Assembly: GCA_965221655.1 (NCBI GenBank) | Contig: OZ244906.1 | Span: forward strand, 2,356,001-2,420,000 | DNA length: 64,000 nt | Direction of reading: 5' to 3' | DNA from: Bin107 sp965221655 | Lineage (GTDB): Bacteria; UBA8248 | Part shown: positions 1-8,493 of the stretch, piece after piece | How positions within the stretch are numbered: position 1 is the first letter of the stretch | Layout: the number at the start of each line of letters is the position of its first letter | Notes under the pieces: generated by a model | Seen by the model: the letters and a program-made list of their open reading frames with translations, nothing else | What the model was told of the DNA's origin: nothing | The model's database searches: none | Made by a program: the position numbers and the translations under genes

Positions 1-1113
1 CCCCGTGGCGGCGGGCAGGTTGTTCGCGCGCCCCGTGAGCGTCCCCCACGCCAGCAGCGCGAAGCATACGGCCTCAACGGCGTCTGCGCGGACGCCCCGC
101 GCGTCGCTCGCAATGAGTGGCAGGTTGCCCAGAGCCTCCTCAAGAGCGCGCATCAAGGTCGTGTTGTGGACGCCGCCGCCGCCGGCCACGACCTCTGCGG
201 GCGGAGCGTCGCGGGGGAGGAAATCGCGTATCGCGTCCGCCGCGCACCGGGCCGAGAAGGCGGTGAGGGTGGCGATGGCGTCTTTGGCGTCGCGCCCGCG
301 CATCCGGGCGAACACGTCGTCCACGAAAGCCTCTCCGAACTCTTCTCTGCCCGTGCTCTTGGGCGGCTTGCGTCCGATATAGGGGTGACGCGCGAGGGCG
401 TCCAGGGTTTCGGGGCAAACGCGGCCCGCCGCCGCGAGCGCGCCGTCTTTGTCATAGGCTTGCGCACCGTTCGTTATCCTGTGCGCCAGGACGTCGAGCG
501 GCATGTTCGCCGGCCCGCAGTCGAAGCCGAAAACGCCCTCTGCCCCCGCGGGGGGCAGATAGGTTACGTTCGAGATGCCGCCCAGGTTCAGGAAGGCGAC
601 GGGAGCGTCCGCGCGGCTGAAGAGCATGCGGTGCGCCCAGGGGCTTAAGGGTGCGCCCGCCCCGCCCGCGGCCATGTCGCGCGGGCGAAAGTCCGAGACG
701 CAGGTGATTCCCGTGCGCGCGACGATAAAGGCGGCATCGCCGATCTGAAGCGTTGAGGGCAGCAGCGGCCCGCGCGCGCCCACGCCGCTTTCCGGCAGGT
801 GGCGCACCGTCTGGCCGTGGCTGCCGATGAAGTCGATGGCCGAGAGCGCGACGCTCGCCGCAGACGCCACCTCCTCCGCCGCCTCGGCGAAGGCCTCGCC
901 GAGTGCGCGGTGCAGCGCGCATATCTCCTCGGTCGAGGCGCCCTCAGCACCTCCCGCCAGCAAAACGCGCTCGCGCAGGCCGCGCGCGTAGGGAGTGGTG
1001 CGAAAGGCGAGCGTCTCCACGCTTTCGTCCGGCGCAATCCGCACCAGGGCGGCGTCCACGCCGTCTGCGGAGGTGCCCGACATCAGCCCGATACCGAGCA
1101 GCGCGTCGCTCAA
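1..1113 (-). CDS. anmK: Anhydro-N-acetylmuramic acid kinase, C-terminus cut by window edge
   Basis: AnmK phosphorylates 1,6-anhydro-MurNAc from murein turnover to MurNAc-6-phosphate in the cytoplasm. The reading frame opens with a TTG at 1113 and shows the sugar-kinase features: GLMSGTSADGVD near the N-terminus (phosphate loop), the IDFIGSHGQTVRH stretch, FNLGGISNVTYLP-like and FDCGPANMPLD segments, and VVAGGGGVHNTTLM near the end. It runs off the left edge still open after AWGTLTGRANNLP, so only the last few dozen residues or fewer are missing compared with the usual length near 370. The TTG overlaps the stop codon of the upstream transglycosylase gene (TTGA), so translation is probably coupled. 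Slt enzymes release the substrate of this kinase, which supports both assignments. Confidence 0.93.
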   Translation of the reverse strand, partial: MSDALLGIGLMSGTSADGVDAALVRIAPDESVETLAFRTTPYARGLRERVLLAGGAEGASTEEICALHRALGEAFAEAAEEVASAASVALSAIDFIGSHGQTVRHLPESGVGARGPLLPSTLQIGDAAFIVARTGITCVSDFRPRDMAAGGAGAPLSPWAHRMLFSRADAPVAFLNLGGISNVTYLPPAGAEGVFGFDCGPANMPLDVLAHRITNGAQAYDKDGALAAAGRVCPETLDALARHPYIGRKPPKSTGREEFGEAFVDDVFARMRGRDAKDAIATLTAFSARCAADAIRDFLPRDAPPAEVVAGGGGVHNTTLMRALEEALGNLPLIASDARGVRADAVEAVCFALLAWGTLTGRANNLPAATG

Positions 1114-3320
1114 GAAGGCGACCTCCGCGGCGCGCGGGACTCGCCCCCCGGGCCGTAGATGCGCTGGTATTCGCGGTAGTAGCCCAGAACCTTCTTCACG
1201 TAGTTTTTGGTCTCGGGGTAGGGAATTTCCTCGATGAAGACGTCGAGCGGTTTCTTGCGCCCGTTCTTCCACCATCTTTTGACGGGGCGGCTGCCCGCGT
1301 TGTAGCTCGCTATGGCGGGGACGAGCGCGCCGCGAAACTCGCGCAGCAGCGCGCCCAGGTAGCGCGCCCCCAGCCGCGCGTTGAGGGCGGGATCAAAAAG
1401 ATCGTCCAGCGATGCGAGGCGAATTTTGTGCTTGCGCGCGAGATTGAGGCCCGTGGCGGGCATGAGTTGCATGAGTCCCCGCGCGCCCGCGGGCGAAATC
1501 GCCCGCGCGTCGTAGGCACTCTCCGCGCGAATGACGGCGTTTACGAGAAAAGGATGCGCCCCGCCGGGCTCCGCGCGCTCGACGATCAGGGGGTAGACGG
1601 TCTCCCAGAAAGCCCGCGGCAGGTCGCGCCCGCCACCACTCACCGCGCCCCAAAACGATTCGTTGACCAGGCGTATGGCCCGGTGGCTGAGGCCCGCCTT
1701 CGTGAGGGCGCGCGCCGCGTGGTAGCGCGCATAGGGCGAGGGGTACAGACGCCTGTACTCCATGGCGGCGTATTCGTGCAGACCCACCGAGGAGAGCAGT
1801 TCGGCCACCCGGCGCACCCCCGCACTCTTGGGCGGAGGGCGCATCCACTCGCGGTATCCCGCCGTGCGCAGGGGTGGCGCGCCCAGGGACGCGGGGTCTT
1901 TCGCCCGCGCGAGGCGGGCGATGGCGCGCAGGGCCATCTGGCCGTAGTAGCGGTGGCGGTAGAGTCGTACGCAGTAGCGGTAGCGGGCAAGGGCGTTCTT
2001 GCGCTCTCCCGCCCGCTCGGTCGCCACCGCCCGCCAGTAGGCGGCGGAGGCTGCCAGCCAGTGGTCGGGGTAGGCGTTCGTCGTTCTGGCGAAGGCCTTT
2101 TGCGCTCCCGCGTAGTCTTTGGAGCGAAAGCGCAGCCAGGCGAGCCGGAAGGTCGCCATGGGCGCCCACTTGGAGCGCGGATCGTTTGCCAGCACCTCCT
2201 CGTAGCGGCGCGCGGCGCGGGGGTAGTTGCGGTCGTCCTCGTAGACGCGGGCGAGCAGGTAGCGCGTTCGCGCCGCCCACGGGCCGGTGCGCGTCTCCTT
2301 GATGAGTTGCCGCGCCCGGGACTCAAAAGCGCTCTGGTCGCGCTTGCGCAGGTGGTTGCGCGCCAGTAGGTAGCTCGCCTCCGCCCGCCGGGGGTTGCCC
2401 GCCGGGTAGCGGCGGATGATGCCCCGCAAAGCGCCGCCCGCGCGCTTCGTCTTTCGCAGGGAGAAGAGCAGGCGCGCCTGGTGGAAGGCGGCATCTCCAC
2501 GATAGGGCGATTTCGGAAAGAGCCTCTCCAGTTCCCCAAAGCCCCGAAACGCCTTTTCGTAGCGGTAGCGTTTTTGCAGGAGTCTGGCGCGCCGGTAGAG
2601 GTCCCCGGCGCCGGGCCGCTCGAGTGGCGGCGAGAGGGCGGCGGAGATGCGCTCCGCCTGCTTCCCGGCGCGCGCGGCGCGGGGGTGCTCGGGGTGGCGC
2701 AGCCACAACTTCCGGTAGGTGCGCGCGGCCTCCCTGTCGCGGCGCCCGGCGCGCAGAGCCTCCGCACGCATGAACAGAAAATCGGGCGCCTCCCCGCTTT
2801 CGGGAAACGCGCGCAGGTAGCGCTCCGCCGTCTGTGCCGCGCGCAGGGGGCGTTTGCCCGCGCGGTGGATGCGAACGAGCTGCGCGTGCACGAAAGAGGG
2901 GTCGGGCGCGCCCCGCCATTTTTCGAGCAGCGTCTCGAGCGCGCCGCGCGCGCGGGCGTGCTGCCCGGCCTCAAGGGCGGCCTTCGCCAGCAGCACGAGG
3001 GCGTACTTCTCGAGCGCGGGCGCTTCGCCCGGCGCTTTCTCGAACGCATCGGCGGCCTCGCGAAACCGCTTGAGCCGCAACAAGGCGTTGCCTGTGAGAA
3101 AAGCGCGCCTGCCGCCCAGGTTCGTCTTCGTCTGCTGAAGCGCCTTGAGGGCTTGCGCGTAGCGATTCTGCGCCATCAGTTGCTGCACGCGCGTAAGTAT
3201 GTGCGCCTCTGCGCCGCGAGTTTCGGCGCGCGCCTTTGCTTCCGGTGCGGGCGCTGTCCACCCGGTTGCCGGCAGTGCGAAGGCGGCCAGCAGGGCGAGG
3301 AGGGCGCATCGCCGCATCAC
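1110..3320 (-). CDS. slt: Soluble lytic murein transglycosylase, Slt70-like
   Basis: Periplasmic enzyme that cleaves the MurNAc-GlcNAc bond and leaves 1,6-anhydro-MurNAc ends. The 736-residue product begins with a Sec-type signal peptide (MMRRCALLALLAAFALP, cleavage after about residue 20). A long tetratricopeptide/helical superhelix rich in Arg, Ala and Leu fills about residues 40-560. The C-terminal SLT domain contains RAESAYDARAISPAG, with the catalytic Glu near residue 600, then GLMQLMPATG and SYNAGSRPVKRW, the classic Slt signature. The GTG at 3320 is preferred over the ATG at 3317 because AAAGG lies seven bases upstream. Its start overlaps the stop of the M20 gene and its stop overlaps the anmK start, so the three genes form one unit. 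Confidence 0.93.
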   Translation of the reverse strand: MMRRCALLALLAAFALPATGWTAPAPEAKARAETRGAEAHILTRVQQLMAQNRYAQALKALQQTKTNLGGRRAFLTGNALLRLKRFREAADAFEKAPGEAPALEKYALVLLAKAALEAGQHARARGALETLLEKWRGAPDPSFVHAQLVRIHRAGKRPLRAAQTAERYLRAFPESGEAPDFLFMRAEALRAGRRDREAARTYRKLWLRHPEHPRAARAGKQAERISAALSPPLERPGAGDLYRRARLLQKRYRYEKAFRGFGELERLFPKSPYRGDAAFHQARLLFSLRKTKRAGGALRGIIRRYPAGNPRRAEASYLLARNHLRKRDQSAFESRARQLIKETRTGPWAARTRYLLARVYEDDRNYPRAARRYEEVLANDPRSKWAPMATFRLAWLRFRSKDYAGAQKAFARTTNAYPDHWLAASAAYWRAVATERAGERKNALARYRYCVRLYRHRYYGQMALRAIARLARAKDPASLGAPPLRTAGYREWMRPPPKSAGVRRVAELLSSVGLHEYAAMEYRRLYPSPYARYHAARALTKAGLSHRAIRLVNESFWGAVSGGGRDLPRAFWETVYPLIVERAEPGGAHPFLVNAVIRAESAYDARAISPAGARGLMQLMPATGLNLARKHKIRLASLDDLFDPALNARLGARYLGALLREFRGALVPAIASYNAGSRPVKRWWKNGRKKPLDVFIEEIPYPETKNYVKKVLGYYREYQRIYGPGGESRAPRRSPS

Positions 3321-4522
3321 GGCTGGGCCTTTCGCTCTTGTTCGCCGCGGCGCGCGAATTCCGCTGCAACCTCCGCGCGCACGTCCGCGCGCAGCAGAAA
3401 ATCGGCCCCCGTCATCGCCAGCGCCTTTGCGCCTGTGAGGAGGGTGCGCCTGCCTGCGTCTGCTCCCGCCGCCTCGGCGAACGCAGGGGTGTGGGCGGAG
3501 ACGCCGGCGGGAACCATCTGGATTTGCGGGTGGATGGTGGGGGTTTTGCGGCTCACGTTGCCCACGTCGGAGGAGCCCATCCGCAGCGGAGGCAGGGGGT
3601 CCGCCTCGCGTATGCCGAGTTGCTTCAGATTCTCGCGGAACAGCGCGGCGAGCGGGGGGTTGGGGCGCATGGGGTCGTAGGAGAGGGGGTTTTCCCGGGT
3701 TTCGAGCTCCGCCCCCGTGGCCCGTGCGGCGCCCTCGGCGCAGGCGGCCACGCGCGCGCGCAGGGCGTCCAGCCCCCCGGGCGTGTCGCTGCGCACGTAG
3801 AACCAGGCGCTCGCCCTGTCCGGAATGACGTTGGGCGCCTCTCCGCCCTCGGTCACCACGCCGTGCACGCGGTCTCCCGGCGGGAGCTGCTGGCGCAACA
3901 AGGCGACGGCGTTGAAGGTGGCGATGAGCGCGTCCAGGGCGTTCACGCCCTGCTCGGGAGAGGCGGAGGCGTGCGCGGCGCGGCCGCGGAAGTGAAACCT
4001 GAGCTCCGCCAGCGCGAGAAAGTTCACCTCGACCCTCGTTTCATCCGCGGGGTGGATCATCATGGCGGCGTCCACTGCGTCGAACGCGCCCGCGCGGGCC
4101 ATCAGCACCTTGCCGCCGCCTTCCTCCTCGCCCGGCGTGCCGAGCACGCACACGCCCCCCCACGCAGGGTCCAGAGCGTGGTGGAGCGCTGCTCCCGCGG
4201 CGACGCCCGCCACGCCGATGACGTTGTGGCCGCAGGCGTGCCCCAGGCCGGGCAGTGCGTCGTATTCCGCCAAAAAGGCGACCGATGGCCTCTTCGCGTC
4301 GCCGGGGGAGTTTTGCGCGCAAAACGCGGTGGGCAGGTCTGCCACGCCCCGGGTGAGGGCGAAGCCGTTTTTCTCCAGATAGCCGCACAGCCGCTGCGCC
4401 GCGCGACGCTCTTCCAAGCTGGGTTCGGGGTCGGCGTGAATCGCGAGTGAGAGCGCCCAGAGGGCGTCGGCCTCCTCGTCGATGAACCTCGATACGGCGC
4501 CCTTGACCCCTTCGATGTCCAC
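3317..4522 (-). CDS. M20D-family amidohydrolase/peptidase (AbgB-like)
   Basis: Predicted cytoplasmic zinc-dependent amidohydrolase that removes an acyl, aminoacyl or aminobenzoyl group from an amide. The 401-residue protein has the M20D metal-site landmarks: EYDALPGLGHACGHNVIG near residue 90 (Cys and His ligands), PGEEEGGGKV with the acidic pair, IHPAD, and a late MGSSDVGNVS segment, with the dimerisation domain HFRGRAAHASASPEQGVNA in between. The GTG start at 4522 follows AGGAGG. It is the first gene of a minus-strand operon with slt and anmK, driven by a strong promoter at 4555-4584. Substrate cannot be read from the sequence; the context allows a role on murein-derived peptides, but M20D enzymes are also common in general amide catabolism. 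Confidence 0.88.
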   Translation of the reverse strand: MDIEGVKGAVSRFIDEEADALWALSLAIHADPEPSLEERRAAQRLCGYLEKNGFALTRGVADLPTAFCAQNSPGDAKRPSVAFLAEYDALPGLGHACGHNVIGVAGVAAGAALHHALDPAWGGVCVLGTPGEEEGGGKVLMARAGAFDAVDAAMMIHPADETRVEVNFLALAELRFHFRGRAAHASASPEQGVNALDALIATFNAVALLRQQLPPGDRVHGVVTEGGEAPNVIPDRASAWFYVRSDTPGGLDALRARVAACAEGAARATGAELETRENPLSYDPMRPNPPLAALFRENLKQLGIREADPLPPLRMGSSDVGNVSRKTPTIHPQIQMVPAGVSAHTPAFAEAAGADAGRRTLLTGAKALAMTGADFLLRADVRAEVAAEFARRGEQERKAQP

Positions 4523-4554
4523 GGCGCCTCCTGCACAGGCGGGGGGGATGCTCG

Positions 4555-4584
4555 ATTATGGCGAAGGGCTTCGGGGGGTGTCAA
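4555..4584 (-). promoter_or_regulatory. Promoter of M20-slt-anmK operon
   Basis: On the minus strand TTGACA (4584-4579), an 18-base spacer and CATAAT (4560-4555) make a near-consensus sigma70 promoter about 35 bases before the GTG at 4522. It lies back to back with the tol promoter at 4615. Confidence 0.7.
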
Positions 4585-4614
4585 CGAGCGCGTCGGGCGT
4601 TGATGGCGATTATA

Positions 4615-4643
4615 TTGACGGGCGATGTGAAAAGGGCGATACT
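4615..4643 (+). promoter_or_regulatory. Promoter of the tol-pal operon
   Basis: TTGACG (4615-4620), 17-base spacer, GATACT (4638-4643). Initiation near 4650 would give a very short leader ahead of the tolQ ribosome-binding site at 4659-4664 and excludes the in-frame ATG codons upstream as starts. Confidence 0.65.
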
Positions 4644-4665
4644 TTTTTCCCCGCCCCGAAGGAGA

Positions 4666-5433
4666 ATGGCTTTGCTCTCGTTTTTGGCCGCGGCGGCATC
4701 CCCCGGGGGAGATTCTTCGCCGTTCAAGTCGCTTCACCAGGAGATGGACGTCATCGACCTCGCCACCCAGTCGGGCGGCATGGTGCTGTTCGTTCTGATC
4801 GTCCTGGTCGTCTTCTCGTTGTGTTCGTGGGCCGTCATCATCTGGAAGTTCTGGGAGTTGCGCGTCGCGCGGCGGCGCTCGACGGCGTTCGTCGAGGCGT
4901 TCTGGCGTTCGCGCCACCTCGAGGGGCTCTACGCGGAGCTGGACGAGCGCACAAGCAGCCCGGTGAGCGAGGTGTTCGCCGCGGGCTACGTCGAGGTCGA
5001 GCAGCTTCTCAAGACGCGCACGCAAGGAGCGAGCGAGGAGGCGGGCGTCCTCACCTCCGAGACGACGGGGGTGGAGAGCGTGGAGCGCGCGCTGCGGCGG
5101 GCGTCGAACGAGCAGATGGGCAGGCTCGAGCATATGCTGACTTTTCTCGCCACTACGGCGAGCGCCACCCCGTTCATCGGGCTGTTCGGCACGGTGTGGG
5201 GCATCATGAACTCGTTCCGCGACATTGGTTCGAAAGGCTCGGCCGGCCTCGCCGTCGTAGCCCCGGGCATCAGCGAGGCGCTCGTCGCCACAGCACTTGG
5301 ACTGCTGGCGGCCATACCCGCCGTGATTGCCTACAACCACCTCCAGGGCCGGGTGAAGGCGATCGCGGACGAAATCGAAAACTTCACGGCCGACTTCCTG
5401 AACCTCGTCGGCCGCCATTTCATGCGCCTGTGA
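4666..5433 (+). CDS. tolQ: Tol-Pal motor subunit TolQ (MotA/TolQ/ExbB family)
   Basis: Inner-membrane proton-channel subunit that, with TolR, energises TolA during outer-membrane invagination at division. Three hydrophobic segments are visible: GGMVLFVLIVLVVFSLCSW near residue 30, TFLATTASATPFIGLFGTVW near residue 155 and EALVATALGLLAAIPAV near residue 200, in the arrangement of the family, with the conserved GLFGTVWGIM. Order tolQ-R-A-B-pal identifies it as TolQ and not ExbB. The start is uncertain: ATG 4666 has AAGGAG only one base away, whereas TTG 4672 has the same AAGGAG at an ideal seven bases, so the protein may begin two codons later. A further upstream ATG at 4558 lies before the promoter. 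Confidence 0.93.
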   Translation: MALLSFLAAAASPGGDSSPFKSLHQEMDVIDLATQSGGMVLFVLIVLVVFSLCSWAVIIWKFWELRVARRRSTAFVEAFWRSRHLEGLYAELDERTSSPVSEVFAAGYVEVEQLLKTRTQGASEEAGVLTSETTGVESVERALRRASNEQMGRLEHMLTFLATTASATPFIGLFGTVWGIMNSFRDIGSKGSAGLAVVAPGISEALVATALGLLAAIPAVIAYNHLQGRVKAIADEIENFTADFLNLVGRHFMRL

Positions 5434-5440
5434 GCTTGCC

Positions 5441-5887
5441 GTGGCCGTCAAGCTGAACCGCGACGCGCGGGCGAGCATCGCGGACATCAACGTCACCCCG
5501 CTCGTGGACGTCATGCTCGTCCTGCTCGTCATCTTCATGGTGACCGCCCCCCTCCTCGAGACGCAAAACCAGTCCGTGAACGTGGATTTGCCCCGCGTCG
5601 AGGCGGCGCGGGCGAACGTGGCGGAGGACGCCATCGTCATCACGCTGGACAAAAATCGCGCCTTGTATATAAACGACAACCTGTTGAACGCTCCCGAGCT
5701 CGCGGTGAAGCTCGAGGCGCTTTTTCGCAGCAGGCGGCGCAAGGAGATATTCCTCCGCGCGGATCGCACGGTTCCCTACGGCGAGGTGGTGCGCGTCATG
5801 GCCATTGCGCGTGCGGCGGGCATCGACCGCCTGAACATGGTGACCGACCCTCTGGAGGAATCTCCGCAAAGGGGGGCCAAGCGTTGA
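5441..5887 (+). CDS. tolR: Tol-Pal motor subunit TolR (ExbD/TolR family)
   Basis: Single-span inner-membrane protein of the TolQ-TolR proton motor. The 148-residue product starts at GTG 5441, seven bases after the tolQ stop. The N-terminal cytoplasmic stretch SIADINVTPLVDVMLVLLVI carries the membrane aspartate at residue 23, the residue that takes part in proton transfer in this family. The periplasmic part (IVITLDKNRALYIND, then EIFLRADRTVPYGEVVRVM) has the usual ExbD/TolR fold pattern. Close packing between tolQ and tolA implies one transcript and stoichiometric synthesis. Confidence 0.95.
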   Translation: MAVKLNRDARASIADINVTPLVDVMLVLLVIFMVTAPLLETQNQSVNVDLPRVEAARANVAEDAIVITLDKNRALYINDNLLNAPELAVKLEALFRSRRRKEIFLRADRTVPYGEVVRVMAIARAAGIDRLNMVTDPLEESPQRGAKR

Positions 5888-5902
5888 GGAGCCTGCGGCC
5901 CC

Positions 5903-6925
5903 ATGACTGAGCGAACAGAAGCTACCCCCCCTCCCCCGCGTCCTCCCCGCCGCGACCGCCGGTTCATCTGGGCGTGCGCGGCCTCGGTGTTTCTCCATGG
6001 CGTGCTCTTCGCCTGGGTGGGGATGGCGCCCTCCCAGCCCAAATACCGCTACTTCGGGGGCGGAACCGCCGTCAGCCTGGTGGGGGCGGACGAGATACCG
6101 GGCGGATCGGCGCGGGGAAAATCGGGAGACAGACCCCAGGAGGCGGTCGTACGCCCCTCCCCCCAGGCGGCTGCTCCCGCGCGCAAGATAGCAGCGCCCG
6201 AGAAAAAGCCCCCCCAGCCCGCGAAGAAGGTTGTCCAGAAGAAGAAAAAGCCGCCGAAGAAGGTCGTCCGCAAGAAGAAAAAGCCGCCGAAGAAAGTCGT
6301 CCAGAAGAAAAAGGTGCGGCGCATCGCGAAGAAGAGCAACCCCAAGAAGCGGGTCGTTCGCAAGAAGAAAAAACGCGACCCCGCGCGTGAGGCGCGCCGC
6401 AAGCGCGCACTGGCGCGCCGCGAGCGGGCCATGCTCTGGCGCAAGCGCTACAAGAAAACGCAGCAAAGCGAGAAGCAAAAGCCTGCGCGCAAACCTTCCG
6501 CCCCTGAGAACCTGCTCGCGCGCGCGGACGCCGTGCCCCCGAAGCCGCCCAAGGGATATGCCGGCGAGGGGGGAGGCGACGGCCAGGGAGGCGGCAGCCG
6601 GACGATAGGCGGCGGTGGCGTCGAGCGCGGGGAGATGGAGCGCTACTACGGGCGGCTGGGCCGTTGGATCGGCCAGAAGTTCCAGGTTCCGCCCGGCCTC
6701 GATGTGGAGGGAATGCGTACGACCGTCGAGGTGGACATAAACCGCACGGGGAAATACCGCAACCTGCGCATTACGCGCTCGAGCGGGAACGCCGTCTACG
6801 ACCGCGCGGTGCTTCGCGCCGTGGAGCACGCGGCCAGCCCCTCCCTGCCCGCCCCGCCCGACGGGATGAAGACGGAGTGGCTCCTGCTGGGCTTCCGGTT
6901 CTGCGGAAAGGAATTTTGTCGCTGA
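5903..6925 (+). CDS. tolA: TolA, energy-transducing envelope protein
   Basis: Links the TolQR motor to the outer-membrane TolB-Pal complex. The 340-residue protein has one N-terminal membrane helix (FIWACAASVFLHGVLFAW, about residues 15-35), an Ala/Pro region, a lysine-rich rod (about residues 95-200) with an 11-residue tandem repeat, a glycine-rich hinge near residue 225 and a C-terminal TonB/TolA-like domain (TTVEVDINRTGKYRNLRITRSSGN). The rod is shorter and much richer in Lys-Pro than the Ala-rich coiled coil of the enteric protein. Two Cys residues close to the C-terminus (FRFCGKEFCR) could form a disulfide. Its TGA shares bases with an ATG of the tolB frame. Confidence 0.92.
   Translation: MTERTEATPPPPRPPRRDRRFIWACAASVFLHGVLFAWVGMAPSQPKYRYFGGGTAVSLVGADEIPGGSARGKSGDRPQEAVVRPSPQAAAPARKIAAPEKKPPQPAKKVVQKKKKPPKKVVRKKKKPPKKVVQKKKVRRIAKKSNPKKRVVRKKKKRDPAREARRKRALARRERAMLWRKRYKKTQQSEKQKPARKPSAPENLLARADAVPPKPPKGYAGEGGGDGQGGGSRTIGGGGVERGEMERYYGRLGRWIGQKFQVPPGLDVEGMRTTVEVDINRTGKYRNLRITRSSGNAVYDRAVLRAVEHAASPSLPAPPDGMKTEWLLLGFRFCGKEFCR
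6224..6313 (+). repeat. 33-bp tandem repeat inside tolA
   Basis: Two complete copies (6224-6256, 6257-6289) and a partial third (6290-6313) of an in-frame unit encoding KKVV(Q/R)KKKKPP. It builds the basic rod of TolA. Copy number could change by slippage without breaking the frame. Confidence 0.85.
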
Positions 6926-6936
6926 TGGGAGAGAAC

Positions 6937-8295
6937 ATGAAGCACGAACCGACCGGGCGCGCGCCCGGCACTCTGCTGGGGGCGTGCCTGCTCGCCGCCG
7001 CAATCCTCTGGCCCGGGGGAGCGGACGCGGGGCGTGTGTTCATCGACATCTACTCCCCGACGGCGCGGAAGGTCAGGCTGGCGATACCCGAGTTTCGCCC
7101 CCTGGGCGGCAAGCGCGACCCGCTGGGCCGCAAGGTGGCCGAGGTTATCACCTCCGACCTCGTGCGCAGCGGGCTGTTCTTCGTCCCCGACCGCAAGGCA
7201 TATCTCGAAAACCCCCTGCGCGCGGGCATTCGCAGAAACGAGCAGCGCTTCTCCGACTGGAGCAAGGTGGTCAAGGTCGAAGCGCTCATCAAGGGCGGCT
7301 ATACGATTGCGGGGCAGGAGATCACGGCCGAGGTCTACCTCTACGACACGATTCGCGGCGCGCAGGAGCTCGGCAAGCGCTACAAGTACCCCAAGAGCAA
7401 CTGGCGCCTGATGGCCCATCGCTTCGCCAATGCGGTGGTCGAGCGCTTCACGGGCGAGAGCGGAGTGTTCGACACCCAGATCGCCTTCGTCTCCAGGCGC
7501 TCTCTCAAGGAGCGCGGCGAGATATACATCATGGACTGGGACGGGGCCGAACTCAGGCAGGTGACCCGAAACGGCATGGGCAACAACACCCCCGTGTGGG
7601 CTCCCGACGGAAGATGGCTCTCTTATTCCTCGTTCAAGTCCAAACCGCCCGGCGTGTTTTTGCTGCCTACGGACGGGAACCGCGAGTTTCGGGTGAGTTC
7701 GCCCCGTGCGCAGGCCGTCGGCGGGGCGTTTTCGCCCGATTCGCGCCATTTCGCGTTCTCGGAGGTAGCCGGGCGCGGTTACCAGCTCTTCCTCTACAAC
7801 CTCACGTCGCGCGTGAAGAGGCAGCTCACGTGGAGCGTAAGAGGCAGAAGGCCGGGGAACTTCGGCATCAACGTCTCGCCCACCTTCTCGCCCGACGGCA
7901 AGAAGCTCGCTTTCACCTCGAGCCGCTCGGGGCAGCCCCACGTTTACGTAATGAACCTGGACGGCACGGGCCTTAAGCGCATCACCTACAAGGGGCAATA
8001 CAACACCGAGCCCGAATGGAGCCCGCGTGGGGACAGAATCGCGCTTACGAGCCGCATCAAGAAGGGCAAGGAGATCGACATCGTCACGATGGGCGTCGAC
8101 GGGTCCGACGTGCGCAGGCTCACGGGCAGCCAGGGACGCAACGAGTCGCCCACCTGGTCGCCCGACGGCAGGCACATCGCGTTCTCATCGGACCGCAGCG
8201 GCAGAAAGTACGTATACGTCATGACCTCGGCGGGCACCCAGCTGCGGCGGCTCCAGCCCGGGCAGGAGCCCGCCTGGTCGCCGATATCGCAATGA
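6937..8295 (+). CDS. tolB: Tol-Pal system beta-propeller protein TolB
   Basis: Periplasmic protein that shuttles between Pal and the TolA complex. The product (452 residues from the ATG at 6937) has a signal peptide (GTLLGACLLAAAILWPGGADA), an N-terminal alpha/beta domain (residues about 35-165) and WD40-like propeller repeats with TPVWAPDGRWLSYSS, SPTFSPDGKKLAFTSSRSG, TEPEWSPRGDRIALTSR and SPTWSPDGRHIAFSSDRSG. ATG 6937 is chosen because GGGAGAG precedes it; ATG 6925, which overlaps the tolA stop, would add four residues and cannot be excluded. The gene ends the first transcriptional block; pal has its own candidate promoter downstream. Confidence 0.95.
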   Translation: MKHEPTGRAPGTLLGACLLAAAILWPGGADAGRVFIDIYSPTARKVRLAIPEFRPLGGKRDPLGRKVAEVITSDLVRSGLFFVPDRKAYLENPLRAGIRRNEQRFSDWSKVVKVEALIKGGYTIAGQEITAEVYLYDTIRGAQELGKRYKYPKSNWRLMAHRFANAVVERFTGESGVFDTQIAFVSRRSLKERGEIYIMDWDGAELRQVTRNGMGNNTPVWAPDGRWLSYSSFKSKPPGVFLLPTDGNREFRVSSPRAQAVGGAFSPDSRHFAFSEVAGRGYQLFLYNLTSRVKRQLTWSVRGRRPGNFGINVSPTFSPDGKKLAFTSSRSGQPHVYVMNLDGTGLKRITYKGQYNTEPEWSPRGDRIALTSRIKKGKEIDIVTMGVDGSDVRRLTGSQGRNESPTWSPDGRHIAFSSDRSGRKYVYVMTSAGTQLRRLQPGQEPAWSPISQ

Positions 8296-8329
8296 GGGGG
8301 GCGTTCGGCAAAAAAATGGGAGATTCTGC

Positions 8330-8359
8330 TTGCCCGCCGCGTGCGCGGCCTTGTATATT
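8330..8359 (+). promoter_or_regulatory. Candidate promoter of pal
   Basis: TTGCCC (8330-8335), 18-base spacer, TATATT (8354-8359) in the 198-base gap between tolB and pal. A separate promoter would allow the abundant lipoprotein Pal to be made above the level of the motor proteins. The transcript would have a leader of about 130 bases. Confidence 0.45.
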
Positions 8360-8493
8360 GAAAGTCCGTGTGGTATGAAGAAAAAGAAACTACAAGATCA
8401 TCTGCCCTGCCAAGGTGTAACGCTTTTCAGTTTGCGTACGTATGGACGAAACTTGGGCAGAAACATACGAGAAATTCTGAGGGGGATGTCTGC

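Noticed and set aside
8296..8493. Non-coding RNA or tRNA in the tolB-pal gap
   Set aside because: No cloverleaf, no TTCGANTC-type loop and no terminator were found; a promoter explains the gap.
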